Source of the DNA: JAAYDI01 sp052034005
Lineage (GTDB): Bacteria; Planctomycetota; Planctomycetia; Pirellulales; Pirellulaceae
Length of the DNA: 64,000 nt
Assembly: GCA_052034005.1 (NCBI GenBank)
Contig: JBPOJB010000011.1
Span: forward strand, 1-64,000
Direction of reading: 5' to 3'
Both the position numbers and the translations under genes were made by a program. Position 1 is the stretch's first letter. The number at the start of each line of letters is the position of its first letter. A model generated the notes under the pieces. The model searched no databases, was not told the DNA's origin, and was given only the letters and a program-made list of their open reading frames with translations. This document shows positions 1 to 7,221 of this stretch, piece by piece.

Positions 1-1498
1 GCGGGGCCAGCTGTACCAGGTGAAGTACAACCGCAGCGTGATCAATACGCGGGCCTATGATAATGGCGGCCGGCTGTCGACCAGCACCTATGGCAACGGC
101 GTGGTGGCCACCCACACGTACCGGAACAACAACCTGACGCAGTCGCTCGAGATCCGCAAGGATTCGAACGTGCTCGACTCATTCGCCTACACCTGGTGTG
201 ACCCCAAAGGTAATCTGACCCTGAACGTCACCGGTCATCGGTACTTCTGGGACTTCGACAACCAGCTGCAGGGCGTGGACATCACGGGCGACCAGGTGGC
301 CGACGTGACCTTCGGGTATGACGCCCTGGGTCGGCGCGTGAAGAAGACGGCCAGTGGGGCCACGAAAGTGTATGTGTGCAAGACCGAGCCGATCGCCCAT
401 AGCCCGGATGCCGGCCAGGAGATCGCCGAGTATGTGTCGGGCGCCGCGCCGTCCTCGCCGACGGAGAAGTACATCGACGGCGACTACATCGACGAGCCGA
501 TCTGGAAGACCGGCACCGGCAGCACGGTGTACTACCAGGCCAACAGTCTCTATTGCGTGAGTGCGTTGACCAACACGAGCGGCGCGGTCGTGGAGCGTTA
601 TCGGTACACGCCGTACGGTGTCCTGACGATCCTGGCCCCCGACGGCACGACGGTCCGGACCTCGTCGAGCTATGCCAACCCCTACACCTACACCGGCCGC
701 CGCTGGGATCCGGAAGTCAGCCTCTACTACTACCGGGCCCGCTGCTTCTCGGCTCAGCTGGGAAGGTTCTGCAGCAGGGATCCTGTAGGGTATTGGGACG
801 GAGTCAATCTCGTCGAGTATGTTTGGGATGCGCCTACGTCGCGGCGAGATCCATCTGGGCTCCAGATGGCTTTCGATCCTGCTGGCCTTCGCGCCATGGA
901 CTTCAGGTTTGCGGGGTTCGTCCCTGGACGCCTCGGCACAGCGGGATCGGCTGCAACCGCAGGTTGGCAGCGGATACTGAAGAGTCGCCCCAAATTCTTG
1001 TCTCCGGGATACGATTTTTGGGTGAATTTTGTCGTACCTCAACCCGCGATGTCACAAGTGTGGCAGGTGACCAGTTTTACCAGGCTGCTCGTTCGCGCAG
1101 ACTCGAACAATACGTCGAAGTGCCCAGCCTCTCTCAAGACTATTTTCAAACTGGATGTTCGTAACATTGGGGCTGATGAGGAGATCATTCCAGACAATAT
1201 TGGCTCGACGAAGCTAACCGGGGTAATATGCCTTGACTTGCAGATCGTCGTACACGTCATAGGGTTCGGCGGAGTTTTGCACCTGCTACCCGTGTCTAGT
1301 GGTGACATTACCGCGTCGGATGCGTCCAGATTGGTCCAGGAAATGCGCCCACCGGTGAATGTTTTTTTTGACGTGTATACTTTCCTGAAAAAGAGCAACT
1401 GTAAGTGCTGTCCTTTGCTTGAGTCAGTTCTGACTTCCTTCAGGGTGCCAGACGGGGAGTTCCTGTATATAGGAGGCGATGGGACATGGTCAAACTAG
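1..1498 (+). CDS. RHS-repeat protein, C-terminal part (5' end outside window)
   Basis: The frame is open from the window edge, so only the C-terminal ~497 residues are seen. YD-type repeats (for example FGYDALGRRVKK and AYDNGGRLST) lead into the conserved RHS core with the signature YYYRARCFSAQLGRF, then SRDPVGYWDGVNLVEYV and a terminal RRDPSG. RHS proteins form a secreted shell that encloses a variable C-terminal domain, often a toxin released after this core. The roughly 210 residues after DPSG (from about position 867) match no family I recognise. They are visibly less GC-rich than the core and carry a CKCC cluster near the end. The stop codon lies inside the start of the next gene (13-bp overlap). 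A polymorphic toxin tail is the family expectation, not something the sequence proves. Confidence 0.85.
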   Translation, partial: RGQLYQVKYNRSVINTRAYDNGGRLSTSTYGNGVVATHTYRNNNLTQSLEIRKDSNVLDSFAYTWCDPKGNLTLNVTGHRYFWDFDNQLQGVDITGDQVADVTFGYDALGRRVKKTASGATKVYVCKTEPIAHSPDAGQEIAEYVSGAAPSSPTEKYIDGDYIDEPIWKTGTGSTVYYQANSLYCVSALTNTSGAVVERYRYTPYGVLTILAPDGTTVRTSSSYANPYTYTGRRWDPEVSLYYYRARCFSAQLGRFCSRDPVGYWDGVNLVEYVWDAPTSRRDPSGLQMAFDPAGLRAMDFRFAGFVPGRLGTAGSAATAGWQRILKSRPKFLSPGYDFWVNFVVPQPAMSQVWQVTSFTRLLVRADSNNTSKCPASLKTIFKLDVRNIGADEEIIPDNIGSTKLTGVICLDLQIVVHVIGFGGVLHLLPVSSGDITASDASRLVQEMRPPVNVFFDVYTFLKKSNCKCCPLLESVLTSFRVPDGEFLYIGGDGTWSN

Positions 1499-2043
1499 CC
1501 ACTGTGGCCAGCGTGAGTATGCTTGTTGTTCTCTCAGTCATCCTCGCGATGCCCATGGGATCTGGTTCTACACAGGAACCAGCCGCGCAAGGCATTCCTT
1601 TAGAGGTTGCTGACGTACTGCATGTGCGACTGAATTACGAATGCAGCCAGCTCGGAACTGTGGCGTTGTACCAAGGTGCTTTGGCATATCGCCTGTTGAG
1701 AGGGATAACACCGTCGTCTGATTCCGGGCGGTGGGACGTTTATCCAAAAGAGAAGGTAACAGACGATGATTCCAACTATGCTCCGCAGCGGGCAACGGAG
1801 CGTGACCTTCTGTTTTCTCTACAAGCCGCGCGAAAAAGTGAGGGTGAGGTCATAGAACTGATCGTTCACGGTGAGAGGGTCGCCCTTGCTATACGTGGTG
1901 TCGGGCAGAACTGGGGGTTTCCGGGATCACCGGGAACGACAGTTCGCTCTCTTCTGGAAAACTGCTCAGACCGTTCCTGGGATGAGAGGATGGCACGGGA
2001 GCGAGAAGCTGCGGGTCTCAAACCCGCCAGGCAAAAAAACTGA
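1486..2043 (+). CDS. Small secreted protein of unknown function, overlapping the RHS gene
   Basis: 185 residues starting at an ATG inside the last codons of the RHS gene. AGGAGG lies at 1471-1476, nine bases upstream, which supports this start and suggests translational coupling. Residues 1-28 form a Sec-type signal peptide (hydrophobic VASVSMLVVLSVILAM, then small residues). The rest is hydrophilic, with two cysteines (in NYECSQ and ENCSDR) and no motif I recognise. Like the RHS tail it is less GC-rich than its surroundings. Position, overlap and shared composition suggest it travels with the RHS tail, possibly as a cognate exported immunity or accessory protein; that role is inference only. 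Confidence 0.6.
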   Translation: MVKLATVASVSMLVVLSVILAMPMGSGSTQEPAAQGIPLEVADVLHVRLNYECSQLGTVALYQGALAYRLLRGITPSSDSGRWDVYPKEKVTDDDSNYAPQRATERDLLFSLQAARKSEGEVIELIVHGERVALAIRGVGQNWGFPGSPGTTVRSLLENCSDRSWDERMAREREAAGLKPARQKN

Positions 2044-2788
2044 GCCGCTGTGGTGTTGTCCTGGTCCAGCGAATTTGTCGTGAACGTGTGTCGACCAACT
2101 TCGCTGGGGGGTTGGGGCCAGAACGCGATCGACTCGGAGTGCTGGCCTGATCGCATCGGCTGTGCCGCGACCTGCTGATTGACGCGTGTTCACTGAAATA
2201 AGTGGCTCTGGCAGCTGCCGGCGCGCACTGGTACTCCCCGCCGGACCGTCCGCTACGTGATCACGCCACGCGCTGGAGAGTCACGATCGGCAGGTGACGC
2301 CACTCGACTCTTCCGGCGGATCCGCTGTTACGTGTTGGTGCGCTCGCTGGTGGCGGACTTGGTCGTGGAGGAATCATTCGATTCGTCGGGTTGATAGAAT
2401 CGGAAAGTGCCTGATTTCCTCAGTTCACAATGAACAGGCGAGAAGCCGAAACGCCAGCCAACCCGGCCCGCAGCGGGACGATCCCTGAGTGAGCCGTGGG
2501 GGGCGCGCTGGAGCGCCTGCTCTGTATACTAGGGAGAAAGTAACGGGGGTGACGCGGAGCTGCCAGTAGCGCGCGGTGCGCGGGCCAGGCGACGTGCGTG
2601 GCGGAGCGGAGGCCGGAGCAGGTCCAGACATGGGAAGGTGCGCGCTTTGGGGCCGCTGCGGTGACAGATGCGTGTCGCTCGGGGTCGGATTGGCTGTGGC
2701 CCGCGCGCACCGGGAGCGCCGGAGGCGATCCGTCCGCTGCAAAATCGCTCGCGCCATGCTGTCCGTGTCCTCGTGATCTGTCGGGCGG
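2044..2788. other. Gene-free stretch between RHS module and IS91-type element
   Basis: About 745 bases with no supportable gene. Open frames on both strands overlap one another and resemble no family I know. It contains one copy of a 69-bp dispersed repeat (2431-2499). The end of an IS91-type element would be expected near 2500-2780, but I could not identify a terminus. Confidence 0.5.
2431..2499 (+). repeat. 69-bp dispersed repeat, copy 1
   Basis: Begins TGAACAGGCG and ends CCTGAGTGAGCCGTGG. A second diverged copy in the same orientation lies at 5703-5770. The two share GAACAGG near the start and a 20-base identical block CCCTGAGTGAGCCGTGG plus flanking bases at the end. Confidence 0.6.
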
Positions 2789-3946
2789 TCACAAAAAGGC
2801 GGAGATCGGCAGCTGCAGTTGCAGCGGCCCGGTCTCCACCAAGGGCTCCATACTCGGCGGCATCCGCAGCAAGTCGGCGACCGTCGGACGCTCGGTCTGA
2901 TGTAGCAACACCAGCTGGCCGTCGCAGTCGCGGCACTTGTGCGGCGCGCGCTGCTCGGTCTCCAACCGCGCGAGTTCCTGATCCGGCGTTGCCTCCGCCT
3001 CTCCCTCCCACTGCGTCGGCGGCGCTGTGTCCGCGGGCTCGGCCGGCTCGGCGGGCGGGACGCCCAGCAGCCGGCGCAGCAGCGCGAGCTTCTCGGTCCG
3101 CACGGCGTTGCCCCACCAGCCGAACCGCCGGATGCGCCGCAGACCCTGGGGCAGCACGTGCCGGAGGAATCGCTCGATGAACTCCACGCCGAGCAGCGCC
3201 TTGGTGCGCCACGTGCCGCCGGCGCGATGGTCCCGGTAACGGAAGAGCACCTCGTCGCCCTCGATCGCCAACAGGCGGCTGTTGCTCATGGCCACGCGGT
3301 TGGCATAGTGCGCCAGATACTCCACGGCGCGGGACACCTCCCCGCGCTGGCCGACCTCCGCGCGGCGATCCCAGACGCCGCGACTGAACACGACCCAGTC
3401 GATCTCGCGCAGCGGCTCCAGGAACTCTCGCCAGCCGTTCCCCCAGTCCATTTGCCGCCAGTCACCTTGCAGCACCAACTGGCCGCGGCGGTAGAGCGAC
3501 TCGAGCCGCTTGAGGAACAGATCGCGGAACTCCTGCGCTATCTTCTCCAGGGACAAGAACTCGCCACTGGGAAACTGGATGAACCGCGCGCCATCGAGGG
3601 ACAACCCGCCGCCCGACACGAGGCTGTGGGCATGCACGTGTCGATTCATGAGCTGGCCCCACGTGTGCAGCAAGATCAACACGCCCAGTTCCACCCCCAG
3701 CTCCCGACGCGCCAGCCGCAGCATGGCTTCCGCCCCCGTGCGCAGCACCAGCGGATAGAGCACGTGCGGATGAGCGAACGCCAAGAGCGTCAGCGGATGC
3801 GGCAAGGTCACCACCACATGGTGATACTCGATGGGCAGCAGATCGGCCTGGACCTGCTCGGCCCACAGCCGCCGCTCATACGCGCCGCACTTGGGGCAAT
3901 GCCTGTTCTTGCAGCTATGGAACATCTCCACTTGCTGCCCGCACAC
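2789..3946 (-). CDS. IS91-family (HUH/Y2) transposase, 5'-truncated
   Basis: Rolling-circle transposase of the IS91/IS801 type. The N-terminal zinc-binding module is visible (CEVC, partly upstream of the first possible start, then SCKNRHCPKC). It is followed by ADLLPIEYHHVVVTLP, the histidine motif NRHVHAHSLVSGGG (HUH metal site) and the paired-tyrosine motif YLAHY followed by NRVAMSN. The C-terminus has another CxxC (CRDCDG). The frame stays open upstream to about 3970, where a TGA stops it, and has no start other than the GTG at 3946, which lies inside the zinc-finger. Family members usually carry several tens of further N-terminal residues, so this copy is probably 5'-truncated and may be inactive. 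No partner gene or clear element ends were found. Confidence 0.85.
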   Translation of the reverse strand: MCGQQVEMFHSCKNRHCPKCGAYERRLWAEQVQADLLPIEYHHVVVTLPHPLTLLAFAHPHVLYPLVLRTGAEAMLRLARRELGVELGVLILLHTWGQLMNRHVHAHSLVSGGGLSLDGARFIQFPSGEFLSLEKIAQEFRDLFLKRLESLYRRGQLVLQGDWRQMDWGNGWREFLEPLREIDWVVFSRGVWDRRAEVGQRGEVSRAVEYLAHYANRVAMSNSRLLAIEGDEVLFRYRDHRAGGTWRTKALLGVEFIERFLRHVLPQGLRRIRRFGWWGNAVRTEKLALLRRLLGVPPAEPAEPADTAPPTQWEGEAEATPDQELARLETEQRAPHKCRDCDGQLVLLHQTERPTVADLLRMPPSMEPLVETGPLQLQLPISAFL

Positions 3947-3983
3947 CTCGCACGACCAGTTCCCACTCGATCATGAACGGCGG

Positions 3984-4056
3984 ATTCTCTGACATGCGAT
4001 GCCCGCTGCGCCGGAGTGGAACATCCGAGCGACTTGTGAGAGAAGTGTCAGAGAAT
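3984..4056. repeat. Segment bracketed by perfect 11-bp inverted repeat
   Basis: ATTCTCTGACA at 3984-3994 and its exact reverse complement TGTCAGAGAAT at 4046-4056 enclose 51 bases. It lies just upstream of the truncated end of the IS91-type transposase. It could be a relic of an insertion end or a stem-loop; no coding role is visible. Confidence 0.5.
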
Positions 4057-4190
4057 TGGTGACAAACCATGCTAAATCGTGTAATCTGTGGAAATCGTGG
4101 CGAGTTCAGCTGGTTCAGGATGGAAGTCATAAGTACTTTTCCCACAGCAGTTTGAATCGATGCCTCACTCTGGCATGTGCGCGCCGACCA

Positions 4191-4237
4191 TTGGCCTCCG
4201 GAGCCAAAGGCTACAGGTTCGAATCCTGTCGGGATAC
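4191..4237 (+). pseudogene. 3' half of a tRNA-Arg(CCG) gene
   Basis: A perfect anticodon arm (stem TTGGC/GCCAA, loop CTCCGGA with anticodon CCG) is followed by a 5-base variable loop and a perfect T arm (ACAGG, TTCGAAT, CCTGT). After it come 7 bases, CGGGATA, that would be the 3' acceptor strand, and one more base. The matching 5' acceptor (TATCCCG) and a D arm are absent from the bases upstream, so only the 3' half exists. Such fragments are typical of integration sites of mobile elements that use tRNA 3' ends, or of deletions at them. No CCA is encoded. Confidence 0.75.
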
Positions 4238-4628
4238 TTTTCCACTCGCGCCCCAAGTGCCGCTCTCCCGGCACATTCCGTCGGGCAAGGCCCGACGCTC
4301 TCGGGCCTTATGCCACCTCGCAGGTAGTTGTCTTCGATGCACGTTGCGCACGGTCGATGCAAAAAGCGGACGGTCTGATGGCACCGCTGAGAGCACCACG
4401 GGCGGGAGGAGAGCACCGGGGAGAGCACCGGAGCGCAAGCAACAATCATCGCCCTCAGGGCGGGAACCTCAGCTTCCCTGCAGCCACGTTGGCGACGGAA
4501 CACCGCGTCAGCTGGCGACGTGAAAGAACCAGGGTGTTTTGACGGTTAACGTCTGTCGTTGGTGTTCCGCGCCCCATCTTACCTGCTTAGCGCCTGCTCT
4601 GGCCTTCTACGACTTGTGCCGTGCCAAG
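4238..4628. other. Gene-free stretch
   Basis: About 390 bases between the tRNA fragment and the first 100-bp repeat copy. I see no gene, repeat or hairpin that I can support here. Confidence 0.4.
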
Positions 4629-4740
4629 CGGCCACATGAAGACGGTCTCTTCCGTCCCGAAGGGACAGTTGTATCACAGCCCAGGGCGAAGGCCCGGCGA
4701 GCCGTGCGAGCCGGGCCGCAGCCCTGGGTCGCGTACATCC
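4629..4740 (+). repeat. ~100-bp dispersed repeat with palindromic core, copy 1
   Basis: Starts CGGCCACATGAAGACGG, contains TCCGTCCCGAAGGGACA and the palindromic core CCCAGGGCGAAGGCCCGG...GCAGCCCTGGG, and ends near GCGTACATCC. Copy 2 is at 5905-6005, same orientation, about 90% identical by eye apart from an 8-base insertion (TGCGAGCC region) in this copy. Its longer reading frames are a by-product of the repeat, not genes. Confidence 0.75.
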
Positions 4741-4833
4741 ACCAGACCCGAGTCCCAACGGGACGGGCCTAATGGTGCGCTCACAAATAAGTTGTCGAAT
4801 TGTGACTATTTCGAGTCAGACACTCAATAAGCC

Positions 4834-5064
4834 CGTGATGTCGGTGATACGCGCGGAGAGCAGATACCGCAGCCGTCGGTAACACACATTATGGGCTTCG
4901 ATGTTCAGGTCTTGGACGACATAGTCCTCGTGACCGTTTTACAGCGTGCCCTCCGGCAGTCCCTCCAGCGGCACGGGGATGGTTTCGTGAATCACCAGTG
5001 CGACGGTCTTGTGCCGCGTCGCGGAACCGGGGCGCTGTCCCCGTCGCTTTCTCTTGCGCGCTGG
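4834..5064 (-). pseudogene. Transposase remnant with in-frame stop
   Basis: Translated on the minus strand the segment reads RKRKRRGQRPGSATRHKTVA, then LVIHETIPVPLEGLPEGTL, a TAA stop, then HEDYVVQDLNIEAHNVCYRR. This follows the N-terminal part of a transposase family common in planctomycetes (basic KR-rich stretch, IHET, PLEGLPEGT, then a YEDYVVQDL...HNV.YRR block). The in-frame stop at about 4940 and loss of all downstream coding sequence show it is decayed. I cannot name the IS family with confidence; IS66-like is possible. Confidence 0.6.
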
Positions 5065-5165
5065 GTCGGGATGTGGGTCGTTGAGTGTGCTCGGTCGGAT
5101 CTATGGCCGTGGCGGGACAACTGTGGGTCCTGCTGGGTCAGGTACGTGCGCCGGTCAGACCTGGG

Positions 5166-5359
5166 CTGTGTAACCGCAGGGCCAGAGTCCGCCGCCAGGC
5201 GGACGGCGGCTCGCGCGCTTGCCGCCCGCGGCCGGCACCTGAAGCCGCATCAGGACAACTGTGGTACTCTGACAGGTCGGACGTGCGCGTCGTTCAGGTG
5301 GGATTCGCTGCGGACCGCCTCCTTGGAGCGCGCGGCCCGTTGGGCCTGCGGTTACACAG
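5166..5359 (+). mobile_element. MITE-like element, copy 1 (194 bp)
   Basis: Bounded by the 15-bp terminal inverted repeat CTGTGTAACCGCAGG at the left and CCTGCGGTTACACAG at the right. The inner left end has the small palindrome GTCCGCCGCCAGGCGGAC; the inner right end has GGCCCGTTGGGCC. It has no coding capacity. A homologous 243-bp copy in the opposite orientation is at 6252-6494, sharing both ends and internal blocks such as GGCCGGCACCTGAA and GGATTCGCTGC. No clear target duplication is visible. The bases just outside (5114-5165) are partly duplicated inside it (5251-5302). Confidence 0.65.
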
Positions 5360-5904
5360 GACAAATCTGCGTGAAGACCAGGTGCCGACGTGCGTCGCGT
5401 TTCTTGCGCGCAAGCTGCCAGGAGACGGAGCAGCGTACCAGCGGCGACGCTCAGTACGAGGTTGCAGACGCGCTCGTTTTCACGGTTCCGCAATGCGGCG
5501 AACGCACCGGCTCGTGAGCCCGACATGCCGCTGCGGGAATACGTGGGAGCACAGATTCACTGCGAAACCGCTTTGCGCGCGGCCTTGAACAACGAGTTGA
5601 TTCCGTCCCGATAATCATCCAGCGTCGCGATCCACTGACGGAGACACGATTCCCTTGATCCGCATCATGAGAAGCAGACACTTTGGGTTTCTCCCTTGAC
5701 AGAGAACAGGGAACTAAGCCGCCAGCAGAGCGACCAAGCCAGCACCGGGAAGGGCCCTGAGTGAGCCGTGGAGAGCGCGTCGGCCAGCGCACTCTATATG
5801 CCCGCCCGGCACGTCCGACCTCCAGTTCCGTTTTGGTGCCCCGGTGTCCAGTTCCGATGAGGCGGGTTACATCACCTCCTACCAGGATGATGAGGACTAT
5901 TTCA
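5360..5904. other. Gene-free stretch with repeat and possible coding debris
   Basis: No intact gene. It holds copy 2 of the 69-bp repeat (5703-5770). On the minus strand 5557-5651 a stop-bounded 31-residue stretch reads like real protein (RQWIATLDDYRDGINSLFKA) but is too short to assign; it may be the end of a decayed gene. Confidence 0.4.
5703..5770 (+). repeat. 69-bp dispersed repeat, copy 2
   Basis: Diverged second copy of the repeat at 2431-2499, in the same orientation, beginning AGAACAGGGA and ending GGCCCTGAGTGAGCCGTGG. Confidence 0.6.
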
Positions 5905-6005
5905 CGGCCACACGAAGACGGTCTCCTCCGTCCCGAACGGACAACTCTATCACAGCCCAGGGCGAAGGCCCGGCGAGCCGGGCCGCAGCCCTGGGCCGCG
6001 TCCAT
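5905..6005 (+). repeat. ~100-bp dispersed repeat with palindromic core, copy 2
   Basis: Second copy of the repeat at 4629-4740: CGGCCACACGAAGACGG, TCCGTCCCGAACGGACA, then the core CCCAGGGCGAAGGCCCGG...GCAGCCCTGGG. In this copy the inner stem is uninterrupted. Confidence 0.75.
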
Positions 6006-6251
6006 GGTGGCACGTGTCGAGCATGGTCGGCGGCATGGATGGATCGTTTGCCGTGGTCATCCATCATGCTGGGGGTGAATATGGCCTTCGGCCAAAATGG
6101 GCGCGGTGGCATCGGGTTCGTGGGGCGTTGCCCCAGGCGACGGCGAGGCAAGGCTTTCGGGCTTGCCCGGGCCGTCGGCCCCCGGTCGGTTTTCGGTGCG
6201 TACCAACAACGGAAACCAGAGTGTCTGCTTCTGAGCTTCTGCGGACTCCAC

Positions 6252-6494
6252 CTGTGTAACCGCAGGCCCAACGGGCCGCGCGCTGTGGAGAGGCGGCCGG
6301 CAGCGAATCCACGCCTGACCGGCGCACGCACCCTGCATCCGACTCGCACCCCGCACACCTCCCCCGGCCAGCCATGCGGCCCCTGCACCCAAGCGCCACC
6401 GTCGTCCGCCGCAGGTTCAGGTGCCGGCCGCCGGCGTCTAGCGCGCGCTCACGTCGTCCGCCTGACGGCGGACTCTGGCCCTGCGGTTACACAG
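6252..6494 (-). mobile_element. MITE-like element, copy 2 (243 bp, inverted)
   Basis: Same 15-bp terminal inverted repeats as the element at 5166-5359. Its GGCCCGTTGGGCC-type end is on the left and the GTCCGCC...GGCGGAC-type end on the right, so it is inverted relative to copy 1. It is about 50 bases longer in the middle. No coding capacity. Confidence 0.65.
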
Positions 6495-6685
6495 ATCGGC
6501 GACGCGGCTGCTGCCGGCTGTGGGACGAAGGAGACAGCGTCGTTCGCGCGGTGGGCGGCCCGGCGAGTGAGGGCCCGCGTGATGATCAAGGGGGCGTTCA
6601 AACAGATTGGGCACCGCCTCGAGCCAGTGGTCCGGTTGGACCTCGAAACGGTCCAGCACGGAGACTCAGGTCGTGTGAGGTGCTA

Positions 6686-6718
6686 CCCCCCCTACCCCTC
6701 CCTTGTAAAGGGGGGGGC
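6686..6718. repeat. C-run/G-run hairpin
   Basis: CCCCCCTACCCCTCCCTTGT followed by AAAGGGGGGGGC can fold on itself. There is no intact gene upstream for it to terminate; it interrupts the sequence just before the fabF remnant and looks like a small intergenic repeat. Confidence 0.4.
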
Positions 6719-6746
6719 AAGCAGTCAGGCCAGAAGCAGAGTTGGT

Positions 6747-6839
6747 CTTCGCTTCCCGAAATGCGACGTCGCGCTCAACAACAGCTTCGGCTTCGGCGGA
6801 CAGAACAGCACCCTCATCGTGCGTCGCTTCGAAGGCTAA
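6747..6839 (+). pseudogene. fabF: 3' end of a beta-ketoacyl-ACP synthase II gene
   Basis: The last 30 codons before a TAA read LRFPKCDVALNNSFGFGGQN and end STLIVRRFEG. This matches the conserved C-terminus of FabF-type condensing enzymes (VA..NSFGFGGxNA.LVF.R). The catalytic Cys/His/His region and everything else upstream is missing: the sequence turns into repeat material (hairpin at 6686-6718, MITE at 6252-6494). It is therefore a fragment left by deletion or insertion, still in frame to its natural stop. A long open frame continues upstream but does not resemble FabF. Confidence 0.7.
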
Positions 6840-6927
6840 ATGACCGCCCGCACCCGCGGGACGACCGCCCGCCCCCGCACGCCAGTTTCCAGAGAACCAA
6901 GGCGACCGCCGCCCCGAGGGAGTCGCC

Positions 6928-7221
6928 CTAGTACCCGATGGTGGACGGCTGGTTCAAGAAAAAGTCGCGCGGGCCGCGGACCGTGTAATAGGGATACGCG
7001 TAGGTGGCGGTCGGCGGACCGGCAGGCCCGATTTCCCGCGCATAATGCTTCGGGATGTAAGGCACGTAGTCGGGCGACCCGGCCGTGTTGCACCCTGCGC
7101 CACAGCGACCATACTGCGCATGTCCGTGAATCGGACCGCAGCTCCGGCAGTTGCGGGAATGTGTTTGGCAGCCAAGACTTACCAGGCAGACCAACGCCAG
7201 GAACAGCAGCGTACGTTTCAT
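6928..7221 (-). CDS. Small lipoprotein of unknown function
   Basis: 97 residues. I chose the ATG at 7221 (MKRTLLFLALVCLVSLGCQT) over longer forms: it begins a classic signal peptide with lipobox LVSLGC (Cys18), and GAAGGA sits 9 bases upstream. The mature part has further cysteines (RNCRSCGP, GRCGAGC) and is rich in Pro, Tyr and Gly with no recognisable domain. It is probably anchored to a membrane facing the periplasm. The divergent neighbour at 7672 is also a small secreted cysteine-rich protein, so both may be envelope proteins. Confidence 0.7.
   Translation of the reverse strand: MKRTLLFLALVCLVSLGCQTHSRNCRSCGPIHGHAQYGRCGAGCNTAGSPDYVPYIPKHYAREIGPAGPPTATYAYPYYTVRGPRDFFLNQPSTIGY

Noticed and set aside
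2230..2392. Plus-strand frame with protein-like sequence ending at about 2392 (CYVLVRSLVADLVVEESFDS)
   Set aside because: No start, ribosome binding site or family resemblance; could be chance in high-GC DNA.
4177..4542. Open frames across the tRNA fragment on both strands
   Set aside because: They translate tRNA sequence (the EPVAFGSGG-type string is a known artefact of tRNA-Arg) and have no ribosome binding site.
5557..5651. Minus-strand 31-residue stretch resembling the end of a protein
   Set aside because: Bounded by stops on both sides and too short to identify; mentioned under the gene-free stretch but not called.
6686..6718. C/G-run hairpin as a transcription terminator
   Set aside because: No intact gene lies upstream and there is no T-run; better treated as an intergenic repeat.
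5844..6839. 331-codon open frame across the repeat region
   Set aside because: Only its last 30 codons resemble a protein (FabF). The rest reads through the 100-bp repeat, the MITE-like element and the hairpin, so it is not a gene.
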